Assembly: GCA_029204045.2 (NCBI GenBank)
Contig: CM055073.1
Span: forward strand, 27,748,294-27,812,293
DNA: 64,000 nucleotides
Direction: 5' to 3'
DNA from: Tillandsia leiboldiana
Lineage: Eukaryota > Streptophyta > Magnoliopsida > Poales > Bromeliaceae
The first letter of the stretch is position 1. Every line of letters starts with the position of its first letter. Positions 34,201 through 46,949 of this stretch are shown piece by piece. Made by a program: the position numbers and the translations under genes. The notes below the pieces were generated by a model. That model saw nothing but the letters and a program-made list of their open reading frames with translations. It had not been told where the DNA came from and made no database searches.

Positions 34201-36852
34201 CTCCGGATGAAACCCCCCAGTTAACCTCTAAACCCATGTGCTAGCTTTCTTCCATCTTACAAGCCCCGGATTGTCCTGGAGTTTGGTTCGGGACAATCTT
34301 AAAGCTATATGTTTATATAACTGATAGACCAGGTCTTTGTGTTAATACCATCAAAGATATTTGTTGGATTAGTTTTTTGAGTTAAATATACATGTTGTAA
34401 ATCACTCCCTGAGCTCAGTGCTCACTTCAGATCAAAAGGGATCTGTGTGGATGTGTGTGTGGTCCGATGTCGAAATGTTAGAGAGCTTGTAGGTTGGATC
34501 TTCTTTATCTAGCAAGTTTTGGGCTTCCCAATGGTGAGCCCTGGTGTCCTGGTACTGTCCAGAGAAACTTTGATATACAACATTTTGGTTTCTGAAGAGT
34601 GGATTAAAAGTTGTATTAAAACCAAGCTTTATGTGAAAAGTTGCCCGTAATAGGGTTTGGGTCTGTTTGCGAAGCCGCGACAATGTGCCCTAGGCTAATT
34701 TGGGGTCACTGAACGCGATGCTCATGATAGATTTTGGTTTTGAAGAGCTGGAGAAACAAAAATGCTAATTGGCTATGTTAGAGAGGAAAATTATGGCCCG
34801 AAGTTTTCCTCGGGTCTCGTGCTGCTCCCAAATGGTGAGCACGAGCTTCATATTGTCGTAAAGGACATGCTGAAACTTACGGCGCTGTCTTTGGATTCCT
34901 GGTTTGTAAGAACGAGTCGAAACAAGCCGTCAACATAGTGTTTTCATGCAATTTAAGAATTTTTATAGACCAAGTTGTAAATTGGACGTGATGGCTGTCT
35001 TTAGACAGTGTCGACACACCTACTAGACATCTTGCTAAAGTTCCGTAGGTCCTCGTTGACCGGGAACAGGATTTCCGTTCGATAAATCGACAGCTTTATC
35101 CCGTATAAGCATTCTGTTATAGTATTGTCGTCGGGATGGGTATGTGTGAGTCTATTACTGATCATAGCTTCTTATTCAGGGCCCAGTGGTTCAGCACCAG
35201 CCTCCCAGTAGCTGTGCGGGAGTTCGAGGATCTGCCGTCATTCAGGTGGGTTATCTTCGGTCCGGGTTTGATCTATTCGGCCCTCTGGTTGCTTTAGTCC
35301 AGTCGGACACCCGTTTTTTTTTTTTGACCAGCCTGCGAATTATACCGATACGACCTATGATGACTGCATATATATCACATGATCTCCTGATAGACATTGA
35401 TTCTTTTAGACTCATCATATATACCTGCTGATTTTATCTAGATTAGCCTTGATGATTGTATTGACATGCCCTATGATTAGTCCTGATAGATCTTGATCTA
35501 CGTGAGACATATCTTACGTACCTGTTTATCAGTTTTTATATTTCTGATAGACCTTGATCTTCATGAGACATACCATATACATATCTGTTCATCAGTTTTT
35601 TCAGTATATAGATCTACATGATTTGATGGCACTTGTTGATTCCTGTCAGCCGATTTATTGTTGATATTCCGATATGCATGATTGATTGATCCTGATTGTT
35701 GGATACTATTCGATATTCCGATACGCATGGTTGGTAGATACTACTTGATATTCAGATATGCATGATTGATTGATTCTGATCGATATGATAGATGATTTCC
35801 CTGTTGGGATCTCGGCTTAGCGCCGACTACCCGGTCATTAGACCGTGAGATTGAGCATAGCATGATGACTACCACGCACGCTGTACGTCACGTACACTGA
35901 CGGTTTGGCCACCGTCACAGTGTTCTTTACCGGTAAAGTGGTCTTGAGATGGACCCGTGAGCCCCCAGCTAGGCACCAGTGGGTGCGGGGTTATGTCAGC
36001 CAGCTAGGTGCCAGCCAGGTGGTATGTGCCTGAGGTCTTCGCGACCAATACTGGCATTGATTGGGTACTTGGGTCCTGACTTTGATGCATGATGCCTACT
36101 TCGTACCATTGTTGTTCAGTTATGTTGATTTCCAGCACTATTATCTGTAGACATACTTTTATCGCTTGCAGTTCTTTATACATGTTCTTGATAGACATTA
36201 TCCTGATTCCCAGCATGTATGATCTACAGTTATTATGATCGATTATCATTGTGATACCCTGATTTTCAGTATTACTTATCTGCAGTTCCTTATGATTGAT
36301 TTCCTGCCTAGTTAGCTTATCTGTGGATTCTCGTGATTATCAGTAGATCTGCTTTATTGTTCAGCTTTATCCTGTGATTCTTACTATCCGCAGATTTTAG
36401 TACCCAGTAGGTACGATTAGCTACTTCTCGGCTCGTCGTGCCCACTGGGATACACTCCGGTGTGTCTCACACCCTCGGGTGACTGTTGCAGGTCTTTCGG
36501 GTGGTGAGATGTCGGGACGATCCAGTGAGGCTGTTACGATAGAGCTGTCCCCCTGATGATTGTGGTTTATGTTATTTCAGCTTTTCGATTATTTGGATAT
36601 GTCAGATTGATGTGAGCATGATTATTTGGATTATTCCTGTTGATTTGTCATTGTTTAGTTTAGATGTTGATTGATCTCTGATGGATGATTGGATTTGCTT
36701 AGCCGTGCATGTATAGGAGAGACCCTATCCCTGTGGATAGGGGATTTCCTATATGTGTGGCGGTCTGTTACGCCCGTTTTGCAAACTCTGATTTATTTCA
36801 AAAAAAAAAAAAAAAAAATTTCAGACCTGATTTTTAAACTCGGGGCGTGACA
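31242..36852 (+). repeat. 3' LTR of element B (5611 bp) with internal duplication
   Basis: It is nearly identical to 25874-30364 except for a tandem duplication of about 1.18 kb (units about 32944-34125 and 34126-35308) and single-copy status of the 50-bp unit. The TATA region is at 32042-32053. It ends CTCGGGGCGTGACA at 36852. Confidence 0.93.
32944..35308 (+). repeat. 1.18-kb tandem duplication within the 3' LTR
   Basis: Both units start at 'gacgtcggg' (32944 and 34126). The junction joins 'ccagtcggac' to 'gtcgggttttt' and shares 'gac'. From about 34400 onward unit 2 is nearly identical to unit 1, but 34000-34400 is peppered with substitutions and small indels that neither unit 1 nor the 5' LTR shows. 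That clustering could be sequencing error at a collapsed or poorly covered junction. Confidence 0.85.
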
Positions 36853-36857
36853 ATAAT

Positions 36858-36913
36858 AATAATAATAATAATATGGTCGCTTTCCGCTTTTAAATTGCTC
36901 CCAGGGCGTGACA
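36858..36913 (+). mobile_element. Continuation of the host LTR interrupted by element B
   Basis: After a short (AAT)n run, the sequence ends 'ctcccagggcgtgaca', the same LTR terminus as the gypsy families here. Together with 23754-25868 it forms the older LTR. No primer site follows. Confidence 0.6.
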
Positions 36914-37755
36914 TTCTCACCAATCAAAAGCGCTCTCTTGTCTCAATAGCCCGAAGGCTAACTATACAGCTCAACACACACTAGAATTCTTGCCTCTTGG
37001 TACCTCTTAGGCTGCCCCTAAGACAGGTGCTAACATTCACTCTCACACACAACCAATCAAGTGGTTCCCAAACCATTAGGGTTTTACCTTGAGGTCCACA
37101 AGGCAATACACAACATACTCATAGGTCGCTAACCTCTACGATTCGAATTGTCAACACTCAGAGACCTTTACACAACACTCCCGAAATCTCCCTATTCATC
37201 CTCTCGGGACAAGAAAAACCAACAACGCAAACTAAAACTTAAGACCAATAGATAAAATAAGATATCACTCATACTTCGTGATATTCCCCACCTCTAGTTT
37301 AACCGCTCGGTGTAGGGTAGCGCCTTTGAGATCGCTTAAAAGCACTCCTTCTGGTGTGAACCAACTCAAAAAAGAAAAGTCCTAAAGTTGCTTCTTCCTT
37401 CTGAAAACTCTGGTCTCCTCGGCTAGAGCTAATTTCTTTTCTGTTCTAATCTAGGTTCCTTCCAAGTAGACCCGCTTTCTCTACTATTTATAGAAAACCA
37501 ACTGGATAAGAAAAGGAGTTGATGTGATCACTCTGCGCTTTTGGGGCGATGCGACAGGATTGGTATACATGGCAAGCCACCTTCGCAGTTCTCATAATAG
37601 TTAGCCGCAGTTTTAATCTAGTTCCATCAATCTGTCACATCACCTGAAAGGCCAGTTGATTAAAATGAGCCGAATCACCAAGCAATGAACCAAGGTAACG
37701 TCTCATCTCTCGCCTCAAGTCACTCGGCTCATTCCGTCCTGCTCGGTTCCTCACA
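36914..37755 (-). mobile_element. Probable LTR fragment, minus strand
   Basis: On the minus strand it starts TGTGAGGAACCGAGCAGG (ending at 37755), has a TATA box TATAAATAGTAG (37481-37492) and ends near GGTGAGAATGTCA. A homologous piece lies at 455-644. No target duplication or interior was found, so this may be a truncated or solo LTR; copia or gypsy origin is not settled. Confidence 0.5.
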
Positions 37756-37973
37756 AGATTTGTATAAATTTTATGGTATTAGAAAATTTTATATAATAAA
37801 AGTCATAGTTCAAAAACTGGGTTTAAAAACTCTAATTTTTTTAATATATAAGAAAAAAAAATATAAATTATTTATATGTAATCAATTAACTTAATCTATT
37901 CAATTGAATTCTAATTTCAAAAATATGAAATGTTAATACTAAATATAGTTTGTAGCATGCTGAATGAATCGAT

Positions 37974-38647
37974 TGTTGGGTATCCTTCACTCGAAATACA
38001 GTATAGTTGAAAATATATACAGTTAAAAATATAATAGTTAAAATTATATGCATTTTGTTAAATTATATATAATAGAATGTGTAATAAATATAACAAATTC
38101 GTTTGGTTGCATGTATTGAAGGACTGCATTTATAAAATTTCATCATTTTAGATGTATGCAAGGGTGAGATATATATTGTTGTTATATTTTATTAAATATT
38201 AAATAACTATATTAAATATGCATTCATTGTGGAGTTACAACTCTTTTACTTTTACATTAGTTTTTTCTTTTTCTTTGAATTTGTATACGAAACTTAACTC
38301 TAGTAATTAATTCTAAAGTTAATTATGTAGTAAAAGCCTATAAATAGAGAGCTAATTCACTCTCTTGTGACACACCAACACACTAACAAGAAGACTAATA
38401 ACTATTCAATTTGAGAGAGGAAAGAGGTCAAAGAAAAGGTATTTTTTTGGTGGAGCTTTGGGCTCATCTACTTGTGCAGAGTTGGTAAAGCCACACGACT
38501 GCATCGGTTCGAAGGCTTTGCCTACCGCAGAGAACTTGAATCTTCTTAAAAAGAGCGAGATATCCGTGCCTCGGTTTGATCGACTCGTTGATACTTTTTA
38601 TATATTTTTATAGTCTAACCTCTATTTTGTGTATTTACACACCAACA
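37974..38647 (+). mobile_element. Probable copia-like LTR (674 bp)
   Basis: It starts TGTTGGGTATCC and ends TTACACACCAACA, giving the TGTTGG...CCAACA termini common in plant LTRs. The TATA box TATAAATA is at 38339-38346 and leads into 'gagagctaattcactctc'. The transcript region has the 'ggttcgaaggctttgcctacc'-like sequence typical of copia LTRs. The 5-bp flanks (tcgat, tatat) do not match and no primer site follows, so it is probably a broken or solo copy. Confidence 0.6.
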
Positions 38648-39155
38648 TATATAGTGGTGAGATTAATTACCTCCAACTCTAATTGGAGATGTAACTGTAT
38701 TTTTTAAAAAGTTATTCTCCCTAATTGCTTTAGTTGGAACTATGTTCAACTTGAGCAGAGTTTCAACCGGAGTTGGATTTTTTCGTACTGTTCAAACTGC
38801 AGCAGCTGAATTATAACACTCTCTAAAATTTAAAATAGTTCTATATATAAAATTAATAGAGCTAAATCTCTTAATCTCGTTATAATATTTTGGACGATTG
38901 TTAGGTTTAAAAAGCTAATAGGGTTATGCATGCTAAAGCTAGAGTAATCCTAAGATGGATGATCCCGTATAAAGTGAGGCATCATAGTTGATATTATAAT
39001 TAATCATCAATGAGAAATATGAGATGAGTCTGAACTGAGTTATAAACATATAGTAGATAAAACGTAGTTTTTTGGCTAATAACCGTTGTGAGTACACGAC
39101 TCTCATGTCGCCTAATTTTGTGAGTGTACTTAGACCTAACAAAAACAAAAAAACT

Positions 39156-39158
<3 letters not shown>
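38648..39158. repeat. AT-rich DNA with a dispersed repeat (38820-39100)
   Basis: The part from about 38820 to 39100 resembles 49650-49890 on the same strand and 53090-53330 on the opposite strand. The shared order is 'tctcttaa', 'gctagagta', 'atggatga' and 'gaggc(g)tca'. A degenerate direct repeat of its beginning follows at 39222-39320. Nature unknown; possibly an LTR remnant. Confidence 0.5.

Positions 39159-39221
<63 letters not shown>
39159..39221. repeat. (TA)n microsatellite
   Basis: An uninterrupted run of about 30 TA units opening the MITE/(TA)n mosaic. Confidence 0.95.
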
Positions 39222-39226
<5 letters not shown>

Positions 39227-39635
39227 TTTAAAATTTAAAATAATATTATATATAAAATATAATAAAATTAAATTTTGTAATCAGATTGATATTTAGGACA
39301 ATGATTAGATTCAAAATGTTAAAAAAAAATTAAACGTCACGTGAATTCAAATACATTAGATCAAATTATTATTACAATTAATACGGTTATAACTATATTC
39401 AATGAAACGACAAAAGTTTGCTAGGAACAATCTTCAGCGTCAGATTATTCTTTTAATTTCTGTCGTGTAAATAGTTATCGTGTAAATAGTACGAATTTCA
39501 AAGTCGTGTATGCGAACGTCATAGATTTCATGCGCCGTCGATGTGCAACCATCCCAAAAGTAAGTACTGGAAAGAGAGATTGTCCTTTGCCCCAAAAGTA
39601 AGTACAGAAAAGAGAGATTATCCTTTGCCCCCCTA

Positions 39636-39984
<349 letters not shown>

Positions 39985-39986
39985 CG

Positions 39987-40212
39987 GCTAGAATACTATT
40001 GATAGTATCAAATAATTGGTGCTATTAAATTTTCAGCCGTTTGATGAAAAAATATGCGGTTGGGATTATAGTGATTCCATAACATTTTTACTATTCAATC
40101 AACCATCTAGTAAACCCTATATGGGACCACTATAATTCCAACCGTATATTTTTTCATCCAACGGCTAAAAACTTGATAGCACCAATGACTTGGTGCTATC
40201 GATAGTATTCTA

Positions 40213-40214
<2 letters not shown>
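39987..40214. mobile_element. Palindromic MITE-like unit between (TA)n tracts
   Basis: GCTAGAATACTATTGATAG at the left is mirrored by the complement of GCTAGAATACTATCGATAGC at the right, and the inverted arms extend through 'attccaaccg' and 'catccaacggctaaaa'. It is flanked by (TA)n on both sides. Superfamily unknown. Confidence 0.75.
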
Positions 40215-40794
<580 letters not shown>

Positions 40795-40796
<2 letters not shown>

Positions 40797-40936
40797 ACAC
40801 TTCAAAAAGAATATACATTTTATATTTTATCCATTTAGGAATGAAGTAAATTTTATTGATCATTTCGAAATAATCAATACAGAACATCCCAACTTTAGAT
40901 AAATAGAATGTACATCATACATATCTTTTAGGATTT

Positions 40937-40938
<2 letters not shown>
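40795..40938. mobile_element. Degenerate member of the 172-bp Mutator-type MITE family
   Basis: The order 'tgtacac', 'tatccatttag', 'gatcatttcgaaataatc' and 'gtacatcatac' follows the family but with many A/T transitions. It closely resembles the degenerate copy at 46020-46180. It is flanked by (TA)n. Confidence 0.6.
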
Positions 40939-40974
<36 letters not shown>

Positions 40975-40976
<2 letters not shown>

Positions 40977-41223
40977 TTGTGCTGGAATGCTATTGATAGC
41001 ACCAGCCCAACTTTGCCACCCATTTTGTAATTCTTGGATCGCATCGAGATTCGTGAAGGCTCTTTAATGAAAAAAAGAGAAAAGAAAAAGTTAAAAAAAA
41101 AAAAAAGTAAAAAGTAAAAAACTTTTCTTTTTAATTAAATAGTTTGCACGAATCTTAATACGATCCAAGGACTACAAAATGAATGGTAAAATTAGGATGG
41201 TGTTATCAATAGCATTTCAGCAC

Positions 41224-41227
<4 letters not shown>
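40975..41227. mobile_element. Palindromic MITE-like unit between (TA)n tracts
   Basis: AGTTGTGCTGGAATGCTATT at the left matches the complement of the right end (AGTTGTGCTGAAATGCTATT) at 19 of 20 positions. The arms continue through 'gatagcacc' and 'cgatccaaggac'. A/T-rich runs fill the centre. Confidence 0.8.
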
Positions 41228-41270
<43 letters not shown>

Positions 41271-41272
<2 letters not shown>

Positions 41273-41442
41273 AAAATGCTATGTGTACACCCCTTTCGGG
41301 GTGTACATCATACACCCCACCCATCTAAGGGTAGGGGTGTGATGATGGGTCACTTGATGTGACCCGTAAAAAGTATCGCCACCATTCAAATGGTGGAGGT
41401 GTATGATGTACACCCCTTCGGGGTGTACAGGTAGCATTGCTC
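41271..41442. mobile_element. Mutator-type MITE (172 bp) inside (TA)n
   Basis: The ends are GGAAAATGCTATGTGTACAC and the complement of GAGCAATGCTACCTGTACAC. It is the same length as the copies with proven 9-bp target duplications and is bounded by (TA)n on both sides. Confidence 0.88.
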
Positions 41443-41461
41443 ATATATATATATATATATA

Positions 41462-41820
41462 TGAGTTCCAACGTACACATTGATTTAATTTTAGGTTTTT
41501 TAGTTCCATCAACTCATCAATCACCGTACAACTAGGCGGGACCCACGCATCAAACTGTGGAGATTACACGGTTGAAAAAAAAAAAAAAAACATAGAGATA
41601 TATATAGTAATTACACACCCATCAATAATATATTTATTCTATGGGGGTGCTCTTACTAAAATTATTATAGGGATCATTTGATCCCTTGTGAATCTCCACA
41701 TATTATAAAATTAGATTAATTTATGTAAAATTTTATAAATATATTAAATAATAAATATGTTTTTTTTTAATTTAATTTTTTATATATTTTTTAAAAATTA
41801 TTAAGTTGTTCATACGTTAA
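41462..41820. other. AT-rich non-coding DNA
   Basis: Between the mosaic and the large inverted repeat. I see no frame or bounded element; a poly-A run lies near 41575. Confidence 0.55.
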
Positions 41821-43343
41821 CTTTCACACGAATAATAGATATTTATAAATGATGATTATTTTATGATTTGGAATGGATGTGGTTTACCAAATGAACAAAC
41901 ATAAAATATGAAAAAAATAATTTTTTTTGTATATTCTAAGTGTAGATACGTCAATCCTACGAATAGTTTCTATTTAATTACACTAAATAATTAAAAAATT
42001 AGAAAATTTAATGTGGATTTGACTCGCCATTATGTATATTTGACAGAAAGCACCTAGTTTGAAAGATGTAGTACTATAGATAGATATTTTTGCCTCTTCA
42101 GGTTAAATTTTATTGGAGAAAAAAATTTGTACATAATGTAATTTATATTTTATATTTCGAAATGACTAAAGTTAGGTGTGTGGATAGGATAGCTTAATTT
42201 TTTTTATTCAAATTTTATCTGTTGTGAGAATAGGAGTATGTGTTTTGTTGAAATAAAATTCAAAATTTTTATTATTTATTTATTTTATTCACAATCGAAT
42301 TTTAGTATATATTTTACTAACATATAGGGAATCTAATATTAGTCCTAAAATTAAATTTTTGTTAATTCATAACTCTCTCTCATACTGACTATTATTGATT
42401 CGATTCTTACTCCAGTATCCCGTTTGTGATTTCGCAACGAATTCATCTAATTAATTTTTTATAATAAATCGATCTTCACAATAAAAAACTGATACAACCA
42501 TAAAAAAAAAAAAAAACTAAACAAAAAAAATACATAGATTAAATAAAATTTACTAATTCAAGAAAAAATTAACCTATTTCTAAATTTCTCTCGCCGATCT
42601 CTAGTTCTCTCGTCTTCCATAATTCCATAATACAATTTTCATTATGCACTTATGCACTAAAAATATATGATAAAATAAAATTCACTGATCAAAAAAAAAT
42701 TATCCTCTTATTATTCTCTCTTTTTTAATTTATAACTCCAAAATATAATTTTTTTTGTGCGCGCTAGAAATATCATGGCATGTAATATGGATGCCGCGAA
42801 ACCATATCACTACCACCATCAAAAAATAATAATTTTTATATTATATTTATTATAGCTGACATCAAAAATTATCTTAAATTCTAGTATAATTAAAATTTTA
42901 TTATAATTAATATTTAAATTTTAATTAATTTAATTCTCACATATTTAAATATTAATTTTAATTATAAGTTGATGGATATTTACGTCATTGATTACCTCAT
43001 TTGGTAGATATTCTAGTAGCTGAGGTAAAAATCTTTTGTTTAAATTCTAATCCACTGCAAGATTATGAGTATGAATATAGATCAACAAGTATCTTCTAGA
43101 AAATAAAAGATTTAATATAAAAATAATATTATTAAATATAAAAATATACTCGATATATAAATTATAGTAGTATTTCGCAATAATCTTTAAAACACCAGGC
43201 ATAAAAAGAAAATTATAATTTTAGAAAAAAACAAAAAGACTAATTTACTATAAGAAAATTTCAGTATGAGGTAGTTTGAGAAAAAATTTCTATAATATAG
43301 TAAATATTGGCGCTAAAATATATATATATATATATATATATAT

Positions 43344-43515
43344 GAGTAATGCTACATGTACACCCCGAAGGGGTGTACATCCTACACCTCCATCCTTTTA
43401 ATGGTGTCGATATTTTTTACGGGTCATATCAAGTGACCCCTCATCACACCCCCACCTTTAGATGGGTGGGGGTGTGAGATGTACACCCCTTACGGGTGTA
43501 CAAGTAGCATTTTCC
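43344..43515. mobile_element. Mutator-type MITE (172 bp), private to the left arm
   Basis: The ends are GAGTAATGCTACATGTACAC and the complement of GGAAAATGCTACTTGTACAC. The flanks are TATATATAT on both sides (9 bp). The matching position in the right arm lacks it. Confidence 0.88.
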
Positions 43516-43531
43516 TATATATATATAATTA

Positions 43532-43778
43532 CACTACAATAAAATTATGCTATAACGATATAATTATGCATTTTTAAAATCTAAAAAAAAATATTACTGA
43601 TAAAAATACTGATATTTATTATAAGTATCGTTATATGTGCAGTCGTTATGGTGTAAGTGACACATTACTGCAAAATGTTTTAAAAATATATCATTATAAT
43701 CTAATTTTGAATATAGATTGGACACTTGCACAAAAGTGTTTCAAAAATATGTCTCTATAACTTAATCTTATTGTAGTA
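43532..43778. mobile_element. CACTA-type MITE (247 bp), TSD TTA, private to the left arm
   Basis: It starts CACTACAATAAAATTATGC and ends in the complement of TACTACAATAAGATTAAG. TTA at 43529-43531 and 43779-43781 is the 3-bp target duplication. The right arm has no copy at this place. Confidence 0.82.
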
Positions 43779-45100
43779 TTATATAAATTTTTTATTGTAT
43801 CAAGCCAATTTATTCAATGATAAATTTTACTATTATTTTTAAATTTTACCGACACTTGGTATAAACGTTAGTATATACATGACGAAACGTCGGTATAGTG
43901 AGGACTCTCTTTATTTACTGAAGATTAATTTAACCGACGTTTTCAAATATGATACTAGATTATTTTAAAATATTTTTAATTATCATTAAATATAAAAAAA
44001 TATTTTGAAATGCTAATTTTCTTATAGTAATATTCTCGTCGCGGAGGTAAAATTTTTTATTTAAATCCTGTGTATTGCATGAATATGAGTACGCCCATGT
44101 ACCTACATATATCTTAAAAGAAAATAATGCTATAAAAATGCTATTTACAAAGATAAAAATATATTAGATACATAAACTATGATATTTTGCAATAATCTTA
44201 AAAAACGAGAGACATAAAAGGAGTGTTTTCCTTTTTTTTTTTCTTTTTTTTTTTCTTTTTTTTTTCTAAAAAACGAAGAATGAAAAAACAAATTATCAAT
44301 AATTTAAAATTATATCGAATAAATACCAGTACAATTAGGATTTAGTTTATAAAATAATTTGGGTAAATACTTTGAATCATATAAGTCAAAAAATTATTTT
44401 GGACCGTTCAATTTAACGGCTCAACAGGCGAATAATTAATCCGATTTCAATCAAATCAGTCAAATTTATTTGATCAAAATCATGCTAAAATTCAACGACT
44501 GAAAATCATCTTAGCTGATTTTGACAATCTATTAACACATTAGTTTTATAATATTTTTATCTGCTTAATTTGATCTTAAAATTAATATTTTATAATTAAA
44601 TATAATATTAAAATAATAATATATATATTTTTAAATATATCAAAATTAAAAATAATAATTAAATATTTATAATACTATGCTGATGTAATATTAATTTTTC
44701 TATTACTATATTTGATTCAATTTTTAAAACATTGCAAATAATTATAAGAGATCCCACCAACTAAAATGGAACAGATTCACAGGCCAATCCGAACCGTCCG
44801 ATCGATCATGCACTTCATCTTGCATACTGTACGTGAGCTAATTAAGATGTTGGATTCCAAAAGAAAAAATGTTGCTGAGTTTCCCAAAAGAATTTGTCTA
44901 CTTGTACATTTTTATTTTTAGTGTATATTTCATAAGTAATACTATTTATACATCTTATTTGTGATGTACAATGTATAAAAAATATTTTTCATATTTTATA
45001 TCCAACGATTAAAGTAAATTTTTATTTTCACTTTATATTTTACTTAATCCACACATCTCATGATTGCCCTCCTTTCTCTCTCTTTCTCTCTAAAACGTGA

Positions 45101-45862
45101 GTGTGCCGTCGGTATTTTTTCCTCCGTCGTGTTTAGGGATGTCAATGGATACGGATATCTAAAATTTTATTTGAATTCGAATTCGAACAGAATGATTTTA
45201 TTCGATATTAAACGGATATGAATTCGGATATTTTTATAAAAAATAAAAATTCGACGAATTTGAATTTGGATATAGATTTTAATTATATCCGACCCGAATC
45301 CGAACCCGACCCGAATACAAATTAATTTTACGTTATATAATATATGTGTATATAAATATTTGATATTATATTTAAATTTATATTTTAAAAATTTAAATTT
45401 AATGTAATATATTTTGAAATATTGTAAAGAAAAAAAAAGTTTCGGGTTTGGATTCGAGTTTTGAATTTTTAATCGGGTTCGGATTTGAATATAAATTTTT
45501 AAAATTCGTAAAATTCGGATTCGAATTCGGATTTGGTAGTCGAGTTCGAATTCAAATTTTTAAAAATTCGTTCCGAATTCGATCTGTTGACATCTTTAGT
45601 CGTGCTCCTTGTCGCAGGCTTAATTACCTCTCCTCTCCTCTCTTACTTTACTTCTCGTAGCTCTCTCTCTTTTGTAGGACGCTCCTCTCTTCATCATGGA
45701 AGCTCGCTTCTCATGGCTTTTCATCATGGAAGCCCTGAAAAATTATTATTCAAATTAGACTAGAATACTTCTGAAAGTAAATCGAAAGATTTACTTATTT
45801 AAAATTTGGTATTCGTTTCGGTATCAGATTTTATAAATTCGTACTTCGCTCCGTACTACAAT
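45101..45862. other. Spacer at the centre of the inverted repeat
   Basis: It contains the hAT-type MITE at 45134-45598 and about 260 bp of other sequence, partly CT-rich ('cctctcctctcctctctt'), with a short repeated 'catcatggaagc' near 45693 and 45723. Without the MITE the loop between the arms would be about 290 bp. Confidence 0.75.
45134..45598. mobile_element. hAT-type MITE (465 bp) with 8-bp TSD
   Basis: The ends are TAGGGATGTCAATGG and the complement of TAAAGATGTCAACAG. The flanks GTCGTGTT (45126-45133) and GTCGTGCT (45599-45606) match at 7 of 8 positions. It is the same family as 2756-3219, in opposite orientation. Confidence 0.88.
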
Positions 45863-46019
45863 TCACGTTTTAGAGAGAGAGAAAGGAGGGTAATCGTGAG
45901 ATGTGTGGGTTTTAGAGAGAGACAAAGGAGGACAATCATGAAATGTGTGGATTAGTAAAATATAAAGTGAAAATAAAAACTTATTTTAATCCTTGAGTAT
46001 AAAATATGAAAAATATTTC

Positions 46020-46180
46020 ATATACATTCCAAACGGAGTATATATTTTACATCTCATTCATTTTAGAATGAAATGAATTTTATTTGTCATTTTGAAGTGA
46101 CGAGTGAAAAAATCCTGCCCTTAGATAAACAAAATACACATTGTACACCCTAAATAAAATATACGAATAATATTACTTAT
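46020..46180. mobile_element. Degenerate member of the 172-bp MITE family in the right arm
   Basis: 'tacattccaaacgg', 'tgtcattttgaagtgac' and 'ttgtacacccta' follow the family order. The left arm has only a remnant (about 44937-44985), so the left copy has suffered an internal deletion; this insertion predates the duplication. Confidence 0.55.
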
Positions 46181-46949
46181 AAAATATATACTAAAAATAA
46201 AAATGTACCGGTAGACAAATCCTTTTGGAAAACTCAACATTTTCTCTTTTGGAATCCAATCATCTTGGCCCAAGTACGGATTGGCCTGTGAACCTGTTAC
46301 ATGTGGGATCTCTTATAATTATTCGCAATGTTTTAAAAACTGAATGGAATAGTGATCGAAAAATTAATATTACTGGGCCAATGGTTATTAAGCCAGTAAC
46401 ATCAGCATAGTATTATAAATATTTAATTATTATTTTTAATTTTAATATATTTAAAAATATATATATTATTATTTTAGTATTATATTTAATTATAAAATAT
46501 TAATTTTAAGATGAAATTAAGCATAAAAAAATTTTAAAGTTTTTTTTTTTTTTTTTTGTAAAACTAATGTGTTAATAGATTGTAAAAATCAGCGATGATT
46601 ATCAGTCATTGAATTTTAGCATGATTTTGATCAAATAAATTTGACTGATTTGATTGAAATCGAACTAATTATTCGCTGATTGAACCGCCAGTTTGAACGG
46701 TCCAAAATAATTTTTTTACTTATCTGGTTCAAAGTATTTATCCAAATTATTTTATAAACTAAATCCTAATTGAACTTTTCATTCTTCTTTTTTTAGAAAA
46801 AGAAAAAAAAAAAAAAAAGGAAAAAAACTCCTTTTATGTCTCTCGTTTTTTAAGATTATTGCAAAATATCACTATGGTTTATGTATCTAGTATATTTTTA
46901 TCTTTGTAAATACTATTTTTATAACATTTTTTAAAATTATATGTAGGTA

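Larger units (their letters stand above)
25874..36852 (+). mobile_element. Non-autonomous long-LTR gypsy element B (10979 bp), TSD ATAAT
   Basis: The LTRs (25874-30364 and 31242-36852) start TGTAAGAACTTG and end CTCGGGGCGTGACA. ATAAT at 25869-25873 and 36853-36857 is a 5-bp target duplication, although the right copy is followed by more AAT units. The interior is only 877 bp, with an initiator-Met primer site, a decayed gag trace and a purine tract, but no protease, RT, RNase H or integrase. LTRs make up 92 percent of the element. The LTRs differ by about 15 scattered substitutions plus two duplications, so insertion was recent and must have used enzymes from another element. Confidence 0.92.
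43246..44029. mobile_element. CACTA-type element in the left arm, carrying two MITEs
   Basis: The ends TACTATAAGAAAATTTC and the complement of TACTATAAGAAAATTAGC are decayed En/Spm-type termini. The interior 'ccgacacttggtata' and 'ttcaaatatgatactaga' recurs inverted at 48110-48250 in the right arm, so this element predates the inverted duplication. The MITEs at 43344-43515 and 43532-43778 inserted later. Confidence 0.7.
41821..45100. repeat. Left arm of a very large imperfect inverted repeat
   Basis: Read in reverse complement, 45863-52035 follows this arm in order. Anchors: 'gatttggaatggatgtgg' (41870) with 51985; 'ttgactcgccattatgtatat' (42018) with 51380; 'tacatagattaaataaaatt' (42530) with 49480; 'gtaatatggatg' (42782) with 48840; 'ggtagatattctagtagctga' (43005) with 48620; 'cacaggccaatccg' (44777) with 46285; 'aaacgtga' (45093) with 45863. 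Identity is perhaps four in five positions by eye. Private insertions are the MITEs at 43344 and 43532. No gene is visible. Confidence 0.9.

Noticed and set aside
45448..45660. Frames reading FEFKFLKF-like repeats (also 2718-2912 and 46960-47384)
   Set aside because: They translate the TCCGAATCCGA-type motif of the hAT MITE family and are not genes.
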